Shown here one piece after another: positions 1 to 8,857 of a DNA stretch of 64,000 nt (the stretch's first letter is position 1; every line of letters starts with the position of its first letter). Below the pieces are notes generated by a model that saw only the letters and a list, made by a program, of their open reading frames with translations, was not told the DNA's origin and made no database searches. The translations under genes were made by a program, and so were the position numbers. Source of the DNA: Chloroflexi bacterium CFX4 (GTDB lineage: Bacteria; Chloroflexota; Anaerolineae; Aggregatilineales; UBA2796); the NCBI GenBank assembly GCA_021404685.1, contig QWHC01000006.1:1-64000 (forward strand). Reading direction: 5' to 3'.

Positions 1-203
1 AGTTCCCCTTTCAGCGCTTCTGTTTGTGTCGTCCGCGCTTCATGTCTCTCAGTTTACCACACACCGCCTTCCCGTCAAGGGCGAGTTTTCGGAAAAAGTC
101 TTTTTGGGCTTGAATTGCGTTGGTTTTCAGAAATTGACCCAGCGATAGCCCGAATTAGGCTACAATCTAAGCACGGCATAGGGTGATCAGGGAGTGGCAG
201 CAG

Positions 204-1745
204 ATGTTGGCGCACGTTTTATCAGGGGCAGTCGTTGGGCTGGACGGCGTAAAGATCACTGTTGAGGTGGATTACAATCCGCGCAGCATGGCAAGTTTCA
301 CCATTGTTGGCTTGCCCGGCACCGCCGTGCAGGAAAGCCGCGAGCGTGTGCGATCTGCCATCAGAAATATTGGCTGCGAGTTTCCCATGAAGCGGTTTAC
401 CGTGAATCTTGCGCCCGGCGACATGCGTAAGGAAGGTCCCGCCTACGATCTGCCAATTGCCATAGGCGTTCTGGTGGCAACCGAACAACTGCGCGCCGAC
501 CAAATCGCCGATGCCATGTTCATTGGCGAACTGGCGCTGGACGGCAAGCTGCGCCACATTTGCGGTGCAATTAACCTTGCCTTGCTGGCACGGCAAGAAG
601 GCTGCCGCACGCTTTACGTCCCTGTTGAAGATGCGCCTGAGGCGGCACAAATTGACGGCATTGAGGTGATCCCAGTGCCGTCGCTTGGTCACCTTGTCGA
701 GCATCTGTTTGGCATGAATCCCATCCCACCCTTTGAGCGCAGCCAACTGCGCCAAGAAACAGCCATCACCCCTGAGCGCGTGGTGGATTTTGCCCAAATT
801 AAAGGGCAGGAATATGTGAAGCGCGCTATGGAAGTGGCAGCCGCTGGCAACCATAATGTGCTGCTGGTTGGACCGCCCGGCGCGGGCAAAACGCTGATCG
901 CTCGCGCCCTGCCCGGCATTTTGCCGCCGCTGGCGCCTGATGAAGCACTGGAGATCACGCGCATTTACAGCGTTGCCGATTTGCTGCCCTCAGATCGCCC
1001 GTTGGCGCGCCGCCGCCCATTCCGTGCGCCGCACTATACCATCAGCCAAGCCGGCTTGGTCGGTGGCGGCAGTTCGCCGCGTCCGGGTGAGCTAACGCTC
1101 GCCCATCGCGGCGTGCTATACCTTGATGAACTGGTAGAGTTCGGGCATAAGTTGGAAGTGCTGCGCCAGCCCTTAGAAGATAAAACCGTGACGATCAGCC
1201 GTGCCAACGGATCGCTGACTTTTCCCGCCAATGTGATGCTCGTCGGTAGCATGAATCCGTGCCCGTGCGGCTACTATGGCGATACACTACAGGCTTGCAC
1301 CTGCGGCGAGTCGGCTGTGCGGCGTTACCAGCAGCGCCTGAGCGGACCAATCCTTGATCGGTTCGATATTCACCTAGATATACGCCGTGTGGACTATGAT
1401 AAACTGACCAACCAGCAGTTGGCTGAGGCATCTGAGCGCGTGCAAGCACGTGTGACAGCCGCCCGTGAACGGCAGCGCGCACGCTACGGCATGGACTCAT
1501 CCATTCGCGCCAACAGCGACCTGACCGCCACCGAAATTGACCAGCACTGCCCAATCACCGAAGATGCTGCTGTGCTGCTGCAAAATGCCATGCGCCGCCT
1601 CAGCCTGAGCGCCCGCGCCTATCACCGTGTGCTGAAGCTGAGCCGTACCATCGCCGATCTGGATGGTGTAGAACAGATCAGCTTGACGCACGTTGCCGAA
1701 GCAGTCCAATACCGTTCACGCCTGATGACAGCGACCCAAGCCTAG
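204..1745 (+). CDS. comM: YifB/ComM family Mg-chelatase-like AAA+ ATPase
   Basis: This is a ComM/YifB protein, a hexameric AAA+ helicase that in naturally competent bacteria drives branch migration during integration of transformed DNA. The N-terminal ChlI-like domain (about residues 15-140, with the LPGTAVQESRERVRSA stretch) is followed by the Mg-chelatase AAA+ core. Walker A (GPPGAGKT) lies near residue 220 and Walker B (VLYLDEL) near 310, followed by the family NPCPCGYYGD motif. The C-terminal Mg-chelatase domain ends the protein. An in-frame GTG lies at 183, but I chose the ATG at 204: a GGGAG sequence sits just upstream and the family usually begins MLA.V...L.GLDG. Length of about 513 residues is normal. 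menG follows after 16 bases, so the two are probably co-transcribed. A comEA-like gene at 37986 fits a competence role, but no other competence genes are in view. Confidence 0.93.
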   Translation: MLAHVLSGAVVGLDGVKITVEVDYNPRSMASFTIVGLPGTAVQESRERVRSAIRNIGCEFPMKRFTVNLAPGDMRKEGPAYDLPIAIGVLVATEQLRADQIADAMFIGELALDGKLRHICGAINLALLARQEGCRTLYVPVEDAPEAAQIDGIEVIPVPSLGHLVEHLFGMNPIPPFERSQLRQETAITPERVVDFAQIKGQEYVKRAMEVAAAGNHNVLLVGPPGAGKTLIARALPGILPPLAPDEALEITRIYSVADLLPSDRPLARRRPFRAPHYTISQAGLVGGGSSPRPGELTLAHRGVLYLDELVEFGHKLEVLRQPLEDKTVTISRANGSLTFPANVMLVGSMNPCPCGYYGDTLQACTCGESAVRRYQQRLSGPILDRFDIHLDIRRVDYDKLTNQQLAEASERVQARVTAARERQRARYGMDSSIRANSDLTATEIDQHCPITEDAAVLLQNAMRRLSLSARAYHRVLKLSRTIADLDGVEQISLTHVAEAVQYRSRLMTATQA

Positions 1746-1761
1746 AAATGATCACAACCCT

Positions 1762-2487
1762 ATGACACACACACCAAACGCTGAACGCCTCAGCGGTGCA
1801 GAACGCGCCGCCGCCGTCCAAGATATTTTCAAGCGCATCGCACCACGCTATGACCTGATGAACCGCGTTATGACGCTTGGTATGGATCGCCGTTGGCGGC
1901 GCTTTGCCATTGATCAAGCGCACCTTCCGCCAGGTGGCAAACTGCTGGATATTGCCACAGGCACTGGCGATATTGCTTTTGAAGCGTTGGCGCGCCTGCC
2001 AAACATCACCGCCGTTGGCGCAGATTTTGTAGCGGAGATTATGCAGGTTGGCAGAGCGCGCCCCAATGGTAGGCACGTCCAGTGGACGGCTGCCGACGCA
2101 CTCAACCTGCCCTTTCCCGCCGAAACCTTTGACGCAGTGACGCACGGTTTTCTCGTCCGCAATGTGATTGATATTCCGCGTGCTTTTGCCGAACAGTGGC
2201 GCGTTCTCAAGCGCGGTGGCTACATTGTCTGCCTAGATACCACGCCGCCGCCGCCAAACGTGCTGCGCCCGTTTCTGTTGATCTATCTACAGAAGATAAT
2301 ACCTATTATCGGAACTATCCTAACCGGGCAGCGCGACGCCTACACCTATCTGCCCAATTCGACTATCGGCTTTAAGTCGCCACAGGAATTGGCAGCGTTG
2401 ATGCAAATGGCTGGCTTCACAGACGTTGGCTATAAGCGTTTCATGTTCAACACCATCGCCGTGCATTGGGGCAAGAAGCCGCACTAA
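1762..2487 (+). CDS. menG: Demethylmenaquinone methyltransferase (UbiE/MenG)
   Basis: This is a class I SAM-dependent methyltransferase that carries out the last step of menaquinone synthesis, C-methylation of demethylmenaquinone. The UbiE/COQ5 signature is clear: the N-terminal VQDIFKRIAPRYDLMNRVMTLG block, motif I (LLDIATGTGDIAF) near residue 58, then DAVTHGFLVRNVID and the RVLKRGG block. Length (241) is normal for the family. A menaquinone-based chain fits the complex I genes at 46.9 kb. It starts 16 bases after the ComM-like gene, and its stop overlaps the stop of the convergent yhhN-like gene by 4 bases, with no terminator hairpin between them. Confidence 0.93.
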   Translation: MTHTPNAERLSGAERAAAVQDIFKRIAPRYDLMNRVMTLGMDRRWRRFAIDQAHLPPGGKLLDIATGTGDIAFEALARLPNITAVGADFVAEIMQVGRARPNGRHVQWTAADALNLPFPAETFDAVTHGFLVRNVIDIPRAFAEQWRVLKRGGYIVCLDTTPPPPNVLRPFLLIYLQKIIPIIGTILTGQRDAYTYLPNSTIGFKSPQELAALMQMAGFTDVGYKRFMFNTIAVHWGKKPH

Positions 2488-3227
2488 AGCAGGCTGAGCG
2501 CCAACGGCACGCTGCACACGATCAGGGTTTGGGCGGCGATATAGGTTGCCCAGACCAGATCGCCAATGAAGGGAAAGGCGCGCTTGGCGAATAATTGCGC
2601 CGCGATGAGCGTATCGGACAGTAAAAAGAGCAAGCCACCGAGCGCCAATCCGAGAAACGCACTGCGCTGCACTGCGATGCCGAGCGCGAAGGCTGCCATG
2701 CTTGCCAAAAAGAGCGCATAGACCAGCGCAGCATATTGCATAGCACCACCTTGCGGCGTGTAGACCAGCACGCGCCATAGGATCAGCGCCAAAAGCCACG
2801 CGCCACCCAGCGCCAGCGCATAGCTACCCAGGTCGTGCAGGGCAAACTGCACTGCGATCTCGCGGAAGCCGAGCATATACAGCACATGCCCAACCGCAAA
2901 GGCAATCATGCCGAACAGAATGTGGTTGCTCTGCCGAAAGACGTTCGCCATGAATAGATCGCCCAAGAAGCCGAAGGCGATTCCGAAGGCGGTGAGGGCT
3001 GCCAATGTGCTGAGCGGTGTGCTGTTGGCTGCGCTCAGCCATACGATTAGCGCTACGCCGATCAACAGCGCTGACTGTGGTAACTCCAACGCCTTTGCCA
3101 TGCGCCCGTGCCGTGCGGCTTGGTAGCGCCCTGTCAGGAAGGCGGTTATCAACAGCGTGGTAATCAGCAGCACTGCCAGACTACAGAGCGTTTGGTAAGG
3201 CTGCGGCAAACTATCGAAGGTAAACAT
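2484..3227 (-). CDS. YhhN/TMEM86 family membrane protein (lysoplasmalogenase-like)
   Basis: A 247-residue integral membrane protein with about eight hydrophobic segments. Spaced Asp/Gly-containing helices such as GFLGDLFMA and LLFLLSDTLIAA match the YhhN (TMEM86) family. Characterised members hydrolyse the vinyl-ether bond of lysoplasmalogens, and those two Asp residues are the expected catalytic pair. Whether this one uses plasmalogens is unknown. The gene stands alone, convergent with menG. A perfect inverted repeat lies 27 bases upstream of the start (3254-3268) and may be an operator. Confidence 0.8.
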   Translation of the reverse strand: MFTFDSLPQPYQTLCSLAVLLITTLLITAFLTGRYQAARHGRMAKALELPQSALLIGVALIVWLSAANSTPLSTLAALTAFGIAFGFLGDLFMANVFRQSNHILFGMIAFAVGHVLYMLGFREIAVQFALHDLGSYALALGGAWLLALILWRVLVYTPQGGAMQYAALVYALFLASMAAFALGIAVQRSAFLGLALGGLLFLLSDTLIAAQLFAKRAFPFIGDLVWATYIAAQTLIVCSVPLALSLL

Positions 3228-3253
3228 TTTTACTAATCCTAAGTTGAAAAGAT

Positions 3254-3268
3254 GTTATAGGCTATAAC
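3254..3268. promoter_or_regulatory. Perfect inverted repeat upstream of yhhN-like gene
   Basis: GTTATAG-G-CTATAAC is a perfect 7-base inverted repeat around one central base, in an AT-rich intergenic stretch 27 bases before the minus-strand start codon at 3227. A second short inverted repeat (ATTGC-TTGT-GCAAT, 3273-3286) lies just upstream and contains a TTGCAC on the minus strand that could act as a -35. The position suits a regulator site overlapping a promoter. Chance occurrence in AT-rich DNA cannot be excluded. Confidence 0.3.
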
Positions 3269-3314
3269 TAATATTGCTTGTGCAATGCATACCACGTGCG
3301 CTCCGAACGGTTAG

Positions 3315-4397
3315 TCAGCGCTGCTGCAAGGTGATCACCGCTACGCCTAGGCTGCCATCGTTCAGCACTTCCACCACATAGAGCGTCCTGCCATCAGGCT
3401 GTGCGGCAAGCGCCGACCGCCGCGCCAGAATAGGCGACGCGAAGCCTGCCCGCGTTGCATCTGTAAAAAGTGAAGCGTTGAGTTGCCCATCAGCGCGCCA
3501 CCAGTAGATATAGGCGTTGCTATGCACGACAAACTCGCCGTTAGGCAGCCGCAGCGGCACGGCAGGCGGCTGCATGGGACGCAAGACGGGCAGTGGCGGG
3601 CGGTTCAACAGTAGATCGCCCTCAGCGCTCAGCATCAGGTGCGCTGCGCCGAACATATCCGAAAAATCGTAGCCCGTCAGCAGCACATTTAGCGCACCAT
3701 TTGGCGCAGAGGCAATACCGTGTACTGCGTCAGTTGTGCGGCGCGGCTTGCCAAATTCGCGGGTGAAAACGAGTTGCCCTGCTGCGTTCAGGCGCGTTAG
3801 GTAGGTGATAGCAGGCGGATTGGTGCGCGTCCATAGGATGTAAAAATCACCGTTGGGCGCAATCGTGAAGGCATCTAAGAGCGCTTCCGATTGCTCCCAC
3901 AGGCGGCTGATCAGCGTCCCATCCAACGCATAGCGGCTAAGCGTTGCTTGTATGCGCTGCCCAACAATTAGCTCACCACGTTGCGTGAGGGCAAGCGAAA
4001 ACGGCTGTGGCACGCTCAGGCGGCGCACCTCCTGTAGATCGGGCGATAGCACCAAGACGGTTTGGCGTCCGTCGCCAAGATAGAGGTTGCCCTCAGCATC
4101 GGCGGCAACGCTGCCAATGCCAAGCACACTGAAATCTAAGGTGGTCAGGCGCACCACTTGTTGAACGCCGATGGCAAAGGGCGCGGGTGGCGGCGTCCAG
4201 TAGGTGGCGCGTGGATCAGGGGTGCGGGTCGCTGTTGGCGGCTGCTCAGTAGGCTCTTGGGCAGCCGCCGCACTGCCGATCAGCAGCACGCAGCCGATCA
4301 GCAGTGCTAGGCTGAGCCACCGCAGCCTGTTTGCCGCACACAGCGGCGTTGGAGGGGCTTTATAGCTGCACAAAGTACGAGTCACACGCCATATCAA
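3315..4397 (-). CDS. Secreted beta-propeller (NHL/SMP-30-like) protein
   Basis: A 360-residue exported protein. A hydrophobic segment near residues 27-45 (LSLALLIGCVLLIGSAAAA) looks like a signal peptide or anchor, followed by a Thr/Pro-rich linker. The rest consists of repeated beta-blade-like units (AADAEGNLYLGDG, APNGDFYILW, ASAPNGALNVLL) typical of NHL/SMP-30 propellers. No catalytic residues can be assigned. Its start overlaps the end of the upstream AAA+ ATPase gene by 38 bases, so it is probably the last gene of the operon that begins at 6869. The start codon is not certain: this ATG gives a rather long n-region. Confidence 0.6.
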   Translation of the reverse strand: MIWRVTRTLCSYKAPPTPLCAANRLRWLSLALLIGCVLLIGSAAAAQEPTEQPPTATRTPDPRATYWTPPPAPFAIGVQQVVRLTTLDFSVLGIGSVAADAEGNLYLGDGRQTVLVLSPDLQEVRRLSVPQPFSLALTQRGELIVGQRIQATLSRYALDGTLISRLWEQSEALLDAFTIAPNGDFYILWTRTNPPAITYLTRLNAAGQLVFTREFGKPRRTTDAVHGIASAPNGALNVLLTGYDFSDMFGAAHLMLSAEGDLLLNRPPLPVLRPMQPPAVPLRLPNGEFVVHSNAYIYWWRADGQLNASLFTDATRAGFASPILARRSALAAQPDGRTLYVVEVLNDGSLGVAVITLQQR

Positions 4398-5688
4398 TTA
4401 AATCGGACTGCAAAGCGGGCGGACGGTTTAGGTAGCGCGCAATATCCAAGAGCTGATCGAGAATATCACGCGGATGCACCGATCTAAACGGGCGCTCTTT
4501 CTTGATGTACCATTCTTGGATCAGGTAGCGCAAGCCGTTTTCATCGTAAGGCACGCGCTTCGCCTGACAAGCGCGCTTGAAAATCTCCACGAATTCTTGC
4601 GGCGTTGGATCGCCGACTTCGATCTTGTGGCGAATACGGCGCAAGAATGCCTCATCCACCAGATCAGATGGATCAATGTTGGTGCTGAAGACGATCAGCA
4701 CATTGAACGGGATTTCGATTTTGCGCCCGGTGGCAAGCGTTAGGTAGTCTATCGCCTTTTCCAACGGCACAATCCAGCGGTTTAGCAAGTCGCGTGGGCG
4801 CACCTGCTGGCGACCAAAGTCGTCAATCAGGAACATGCCGCCGTTGCACTTCATTTGGTAAGGTGCCTCATAGAACTTGTTGATCGGATCATAGATCAGG
4901 TCAAGTCCGTCAAGCGTCAGTTCACCGCCCACAATGATCACCGGGCGGCGAATGCGTATCCAACGCGGATCGCGCTTCACGCCGACCTGCCGCGCCGGCA
5001 TGTCTGCCTCAGCCGTCTCGGTCACCTCGTGGTTCACATTGTCAAAGATACGAATGACTTGCCCATCTACGTCAATGGCGTAGGGAATCCAAATATCGTT
5101 GCCCAGCACCACGCGCCCAACCGCTTCCGAGATGGTCGTTTTACCGTTGCCCGGCGCGCCATACAGGAACATGGACTTACCACTGTTGACAGCAGCGCCA
5201 ACCTTGCTATACATCTTCTCGGAGATGACCAAATGCCCAAGCGCACGCTTCATCACTTCGGGCGTAGCAGCAATGCGCCCGCGATTTTGCGCCTTCATCG
5301 CGTTGATGTACTGCTCAAGGGTGACGGGTGCAGCACCGGCGTATTGGCTGCGCTCTAGGATTTCTTTCACCTTCACCAAGCCCGCGCCGGTGATCTGAAA
5401 CTGGGTGCCTGCCTCGCCCAAGCCACCGGCAGTGCCTTTGACCTCCACCAGTTTTTCGCGCTTCAAAAATTCAAGCACACTATCCAGCACGCCAACCCAT
5501 GGCAGCTTGATGATTTCTGAAACGCGTGTACCGGTTAGCACGCCGCCAAAGTAGATCACCTTCAGGGCAAGATCAGCGATAACGACCTGATTTAAGCCGG
5601 TATCTTCAATATTCCGAATAGGCGGCGGCGCCCAAGGCGCCTGCTGTTGCAGCGTATTGGTGCTGGGCGGTGGTGTTCTAGAAGTCAT
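4360..5688 (-). CDS. AAA+ ATPase with N-terminal winged-helix-like region
   Basis: A 442-residue AAA+ protein. Residues 30-125 look like a winged-helix domain (VLDSVLEFLKREKLVEVKG). The AAA+ core has Walker A (GAPGNGKT) near residue 178, Walker B (GMFLIDDFG) near 285, an Asn sensor (VLIVFSTN) and an Arg-rich RRIRHKIE segment. The core resembles MoxR/RavA-type remodelling ATPases more than replication loaders. I cannot name a substrate. The start overlaps the stop of the class V aminotransferase by 4 bases (ATGA), and its own 3' end overlaps the beta-propeller gene, so the three are transcribed together. The expected MoxR partner (a VWA protein) is not next to it. Confidence 0.75.
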   Translation of the reverse strand: MTSRTPPPSTNTLQQQAPWAPPPIRNIEDTGLNQVVIADLALKVIYFGGVLTGTRVSEIIKLPWVGVLDSVLEFLKREKLVEVKGTAGGLGEAGTQFQITGAGLVKVKEILERSQYAGAAPVTLEQYINAMKAQNRGRIAATPEVMKRALGHLVISEKMYSKVGAAVNSGKSMFLYGAPGNGKTTISEAVGRVVLGNDIWIPYAIDVDGQVIRIFDNVNHEVTETAEADMPARQVGVKRDPRWIRIRRPVIIVGGELTLDGLDLIYDPINKFYEAPYQMKCNGGMFLIDDFGRQQVRPRDLLNRWIVPLEKAIDYLTLATGRKIEIPFNVLIVFSTNIDPSDLVDEAFLRRIRHKIEVGDPTPQEFVEIFKRACQAKRVPYDENGLRYLIQEWYIKKERPFRSVHPRDILDQLLDIARYLNRPPALQSDLIDMACDSYFVQL

Positions 5689-6869
5689 GCGCGCACCTCC
5701 TCAAGGGCTGCCAGCAAGCGTTCGACATCATCCCAGTTGTTGTAACAGTGAAAAGAAGCGCGTACATAGGCGTTATCCTGTGCATCCCAGTGTTTGACCA
5801 CCATAATGTGCCGCTCGGCAAGTGCTTTCACCACCGCATCGGTAGCGTCATCGTCAGGCGCGGCGCGGAAAGTGAGGATGGCGGCGTGGTCAGTTGGCGT
5901 CAGCACGGTGTAGCCAAGCGAGAGCAGGCGCTCACGGCCATGGCGCACCAATGCCGTGACGTAGCTATCAATATTGGCAACGCCAAGTTCAAGCAACAGT
6001 CCTAGGCTCTCGTTTAAGCCGATGATGCCGCTAACATTCGGCGTTCCCATGTTAAAACGGGCTGCCTTTGCCAATGGCGCAAGGTCATATTTCAGCCAGT
6101 GAATCCAATCTTCAGTGGCGTTCGGTCCAACGAAGGTTGGGCGCATTTGTTCAGCCAGATCAGCGCGCACATACATAAAGCCTTGTCCGGGCGGCGCCAT
6201 CAGCGATTTCTGTCCGCCGGCTGCCAGGACGCCAATATGCATCGCCTGTACGTTGATCGGCATGTGTCCTGCGGCTTGGATGGCATCCACCACAAAGAGG
6301 ATGTTATGCGCGTGGCAGAAATCGCCAATTGCCTGCAAGTCGCTGCGGTGACCGCTCAAAAACTGAACCGCGCTGACTGCCACAAGGCGCGTGTTGCCGT
6401 CTACTGCCTGTGGCAGCGCTTCCACATGCAAACCGCCGTCACGGGCAGGGATGAGGCGTACTTCGACGCCGTACTGCTCCACAAGGCGCATCCATGGGTA
6501 AGCGTTGCTGGGAAACTCAACATCGCACAGCACGATGTTATCGCCGCTGTGCCACGTTATGGCTTGTGCCACAAGGTTCAGCGCCAGCGAGGTGCTTTGC
6601 ACACCAACGATCTCGTCGGCGCTGGCGGCGTTAATGAGCTGCGCGGCCTTGTCGCGCATTGCCTGTTCACGTTCCATGAACCAGCCAAAAGCCGCGGATG
6701 GATTGAACATCATGCGCTCGTTTGCCTCTTGCATCGCCGCCACAGTGCGGCGCGGCAGCGGCGAGATACCGGCATGGTTCAAATAGACTGTTTCGCGTGT
6801 GACGGGAAACTCCGTAGCACGTAATGCCTGCACATCATAATTCACTTGAATAGGCGGATAAACAGCCAT
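5685..6869 (-). CDS. Class V aminotransferase (cysteine desulfurase-like, PLP)
   Basis: A 394-residue fold-type I PLP enzyme of the class V aminotransferase/NifS-like superfamily. The FPVTRETVYLNHAGISPLP start is typical. The PLP-binding Asp lies in FVVDAIQAAGH, and the probable Schiff-base Lys is in GGQKSLMAPPGQG near residue 225. There is no obvious desulfurase Cys loop, so a selenocysteine-lyase/isopenicillin-epimerase-like role is as likely as sulfur transfer, and the substrate is unknown. It is the first gene of a three-gene leftward operon, with an extended -10 promoter candidate about 40 bases upstream. Confidence 0.82.
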   Translation of the reverse strand: MAVYPPIQVNYDVQALRATEFPVTRETVYLNHAGISPLPRRTVAAMQEANERMMFNPSAAFGWFMEREQAMRDKAAQLINAASADEIVGVQSTSLALNLVAQAITWHSGDNIVLCDVEFPSNAYPWMRLVEQYGVEVRLIPARDGGLHVEALPQAVDGNTRLVAVSAVQFLSGHRSDLQAIGDFCHAHNILFVVDAIQAAGHMPINVQAMHIGVLAAGGQKSLMAPPGQGFMYVRADLAEQMRPTFVGPNATEDWIHWLKYDLAPLAKAARFNMGTPNVSGIIGLNESLGLLLELGVANIDSYVTALVRHGRERLLSLGYTVLTPTDHAAILTFRAAPDDDATDAVVKALAERHIMVVKHWDAQDNAYVRASFHCYNNWDDVERLLAALEEVRA

Positions 6870-6911
6870 ACCAAATCCTCAAAGATTAGGATAATTAGGG
6901 CAGATATACGT

Positions 6912-6920
6912 ACTATACCA
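6912..6920 (-). promoter_or_regulatory. Extended -10 promoter for aminotransferase operon
   Basis: On the minus strand the sequence reads TGGTATAGT, an extended -10 (TGN-TATAGT), placing transcription start near 6905, about 36 bases before the ATG at 6869. No good -35 is visible 16-18 bases upstream, as expected for an extended -10 promoter. Nearly the same sequence occurs before the genes at 8054 and 15228. Confidence 0.45.
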
Positions 6921-6964
6921 CGACTCGCCTTAAAGGGGTGATCACGCCTTGGTACGGATTGCCT

Positions 6965-7873
6965 TTAGGGGATGGCAGCCAATGCCTGCGCCACAAACCA
7001 ATTGGCTGCGGCATAGAGCCGTTGTGCATGGTCAGCCTCCAGCCCCCAACCAGAAATACTTCCAAGACGCCGCAAGATAATCATTAAATCCCAATAAGGC
7101 AAATAGCTGAAATTCAGGTTTGGTTGCTCGGCTTGATAAGTCGTTGTAAACTGCTGCATTGCCTCTGCGCCCAACGCCCACAGCATCTCTAGGCGGGCGA
7201 TGGCAAGATCAGCAACAGGATCGCCGTAAGCAGCGTCTTCCCAATCTACCACCCCTACCAAATCATCACCCAACCACACTAAATTATTCACCCAATAATC
7301 GCCGTGCAGTACTGTTTCTGGGTTGGCAGATAACAGCGGGTGAACAGCTCGCACAGTTGCTAAAAAGCGTTCGTATTCAGGGATTTCAGCCAACCTAGGG
7401 CTAGGGTGATGTATACACCACGCAACATCATCATGATAGTGTGGTAGGAATGGCACAGTTTGGCGCGGCACGACCACACGGTGAATGCGCGCCAGCGTCT
7501 GTGCCATTTTGCGAAGTGTGGTCGCTACATCTGCTGAACCAGGTTTTGCTTCGCCGTTGATATATTCCAGCACAACATATGGTGAAGGCAAGAATGCGCC
7601 TGAAGAATCTGCGAAATATGGCTTGGGAACGGGCAACCCTGCTGCGTATAAAATATTCAGCAGGGTATATTCATCGCTTGCCACATTCGGATTACGCAGC
7701 AAGTCGTTTGTGCCATGCTGCCGCACGACAAAGCGCGCCGTTTGACCATCAGCATAGGCAATTTCAAGTGCCGTGACAGAGGCAGAAATGCCACCTTTCA
7801 ATGACCATGCCTTTAGTAGACGTGCATTGGGAAAATGGTGCGCTACCAGTTGGGTGAAAGGTAAAAAGTCCAT
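6965..7873 (-). CDS. APH/choline-kinase family phosphotransferase
   Basis: A 302-residue member of the aminoglycoside phosphotransferase/homoserine kinase-like superfamily. The Brenner motif HGDYWVNN (catalytic Asp, Mg-binding Asn) is near residue 183 and the DWEDAAYGDP metal-binding motif near 205. The N-lobe has the expected beta-rich nucleotide-binding region. The family phosphorylates small hydroxylated molecules, and the substrate cannot be told from sequence. A strong ribosome site (GGAGG) lies 8-10 bases before the ATG, and a TATAAT is present on the minus strand at 7897-7902. It is monocistronic and divergent from the GT2 gene at 8054. Confidence 0.82.
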   Translation of the reverse strand: MDFLPFTQLVAHHFPNARLLKAWSLKGGISASVTALEIAYADGQTARFVVRQHGTNDLLRNPNVASDEYTLLNILYAAGLPVPKPYFADSSGAFLPSPYVVLEYINGEAKPGSADVATTLRKMAQTLARIHRVVVPRQTVPFLPHYHDDVAWCIHHPSPRLAEIPEYERFLATVRAVHPLLSANPETVLHGDYWVNNLVWLGDDLVGVVDWEDAAYGDPVADLAIARLEMLWALGAEAMQQFTTTYQAEQPNLNFSYLPYWDLMIILRRLGSISGWGLEADHAQRLYAAANWFVAQALAAIP

Positions 7874-8015
7874 AACAATCCTCCATACTTTGAGGCATTA
7901 TAATCCTCGCAAATGAACTTTCACGGAACAAGCAAAGCCATGCAAACCTATCTGCACTGCCCTAAAACAAAAGACTAACAGACTTTTGCCAAAACCTACT
8001 TTGTAGCCCATCTGG

Positions 8016-8024
8016 TGGTATAGT
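8016..8024 (+). promoter_or_regulatory. Extended -10 promoter before GT2 gene
   Basis: TGGTATAGT is an extended -10 placing transcription start near 8031, about 23 bases before the ATG at 8054. There is no recognisable -35. Confidence 0.45.
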
Positions 8025-8053
8025 TAGCAGAGGCGTATAGCTGAGACATTATC

Positions 8054-8851
8054 ATGAAACTTTCGATTATTATACCGGCGCGTAATGAAGAAGGCATCAT
8101 CGGGCAGACGATCACGACCTTGCGCGATCACCTTGATCAGGCAGGCATTCAAACCTTTGAAATCCTCGTCATTGACGATGGCAGCAGCGACCGCACGTAT
8201 GAAGTGGTGGCGACCCAACATGCCCATGATCCGCGCCTGCGTGTATTGCGAAACACGGGCAAGAACGGCTTTGGGCGCGCCGTAACCTTTGGCTTGAACC
8301 ACTTCACGGGCGATGCTGTGATCATCTACATGGCGGATGCTTCAGATTCGCCGACTGATGTGGTGAAATACTACTACATCCTGCGCGATGAGGCAGATTG
8401 TGCCTTTGGTTCGCGCTTTATACGCGGCAGTAAGGTGGTCAACTATCCGCGCTTCAAGCTGATCATCAACCGCATTGCCAACTTTGTAATTCGCTTGATG
8501 TTCGGCTTCCGCCTGAACGATACGACGAACGCCTTCAAAGGCTATCGCGCCAATGTGATCGAAGGCTGCCGCCCGTTCGTCTCGCCGCACTTCAACCTGA
8601 CCATCGAACTGCCTTTGAAAGCCATGGTGCGCGGCTATTCCTTCAAAGTTATCCCCATTGCGTGGCACGACCGCACCGTAGGCGTCTCGTCGCTCAAACT
8701 GCGTGAGCAGGGCAGCCGCTATCTATATACCCTGCTGACCGTCTGGTTTGAGTGGCTGCTCGTCCGCCGTGATACGCGCCGCCCTGCTGAGGAAGTCTTT
8801 CAGCCGTTCGTCTCAATCCCTGTTTCTTCACAAACCGAGAGAAGCGAGTAA
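8054..8851 (+). CDS. GT2 glycosyltransferase, polyprenyl-phosphate mannose synthase-like
   Basis: A 265-residue GT-A fold enzyme. It opens with KLSIIIPARNEEGIIGQTI and the nucleotide-binding VIDDGSSDRT motif, and has a DXD-like metal site in the YMADASDSPTD segment. This arrangement is typical of dolichol/polyprenyl-phosphate mannose (or glucose) synthases. There is no C-terminal membrane domain, as in the soluble class. It probably charges a lipid carrier with sugar for surface glycan or glycoprotein assembly. The methyltransferase gene follows after 6 bases and a membrane protein after that, suggesting one operon. Confidence 0.85.
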   Translation: MKLSIIIPARNEEGIIGQTITTLRDHLDQAGIQTFEILVIDDGSSDRTYEVVATQHAHDPRLRVLRNTGKNGFGRAVTFGLNHFTGDAVIIYMADASDSPTDVVKYYYILRDEADCAFGSRFIRGSKVVNYPRFKLIINRIANFVIRLMFGFRLNDTTNAFKGYRANVIEGCRPFVSPHFNLTIELPLKAMVRGYSFKVIPIAWHDRTVGVSSLKLREQGSRYLYTLLTVWFEWLLVRRDTRRPAEEVFQPFVSIPVSSQTERSE

Positions 8852-8857
8852 GCCAAC

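Noticed and set aside
183-203. GTG at 183 as the comM-like start
   Set aside because: It adds seven residues not seen in the family. The ATG at 204 has a ribosome site and matches the usual N-terminus.
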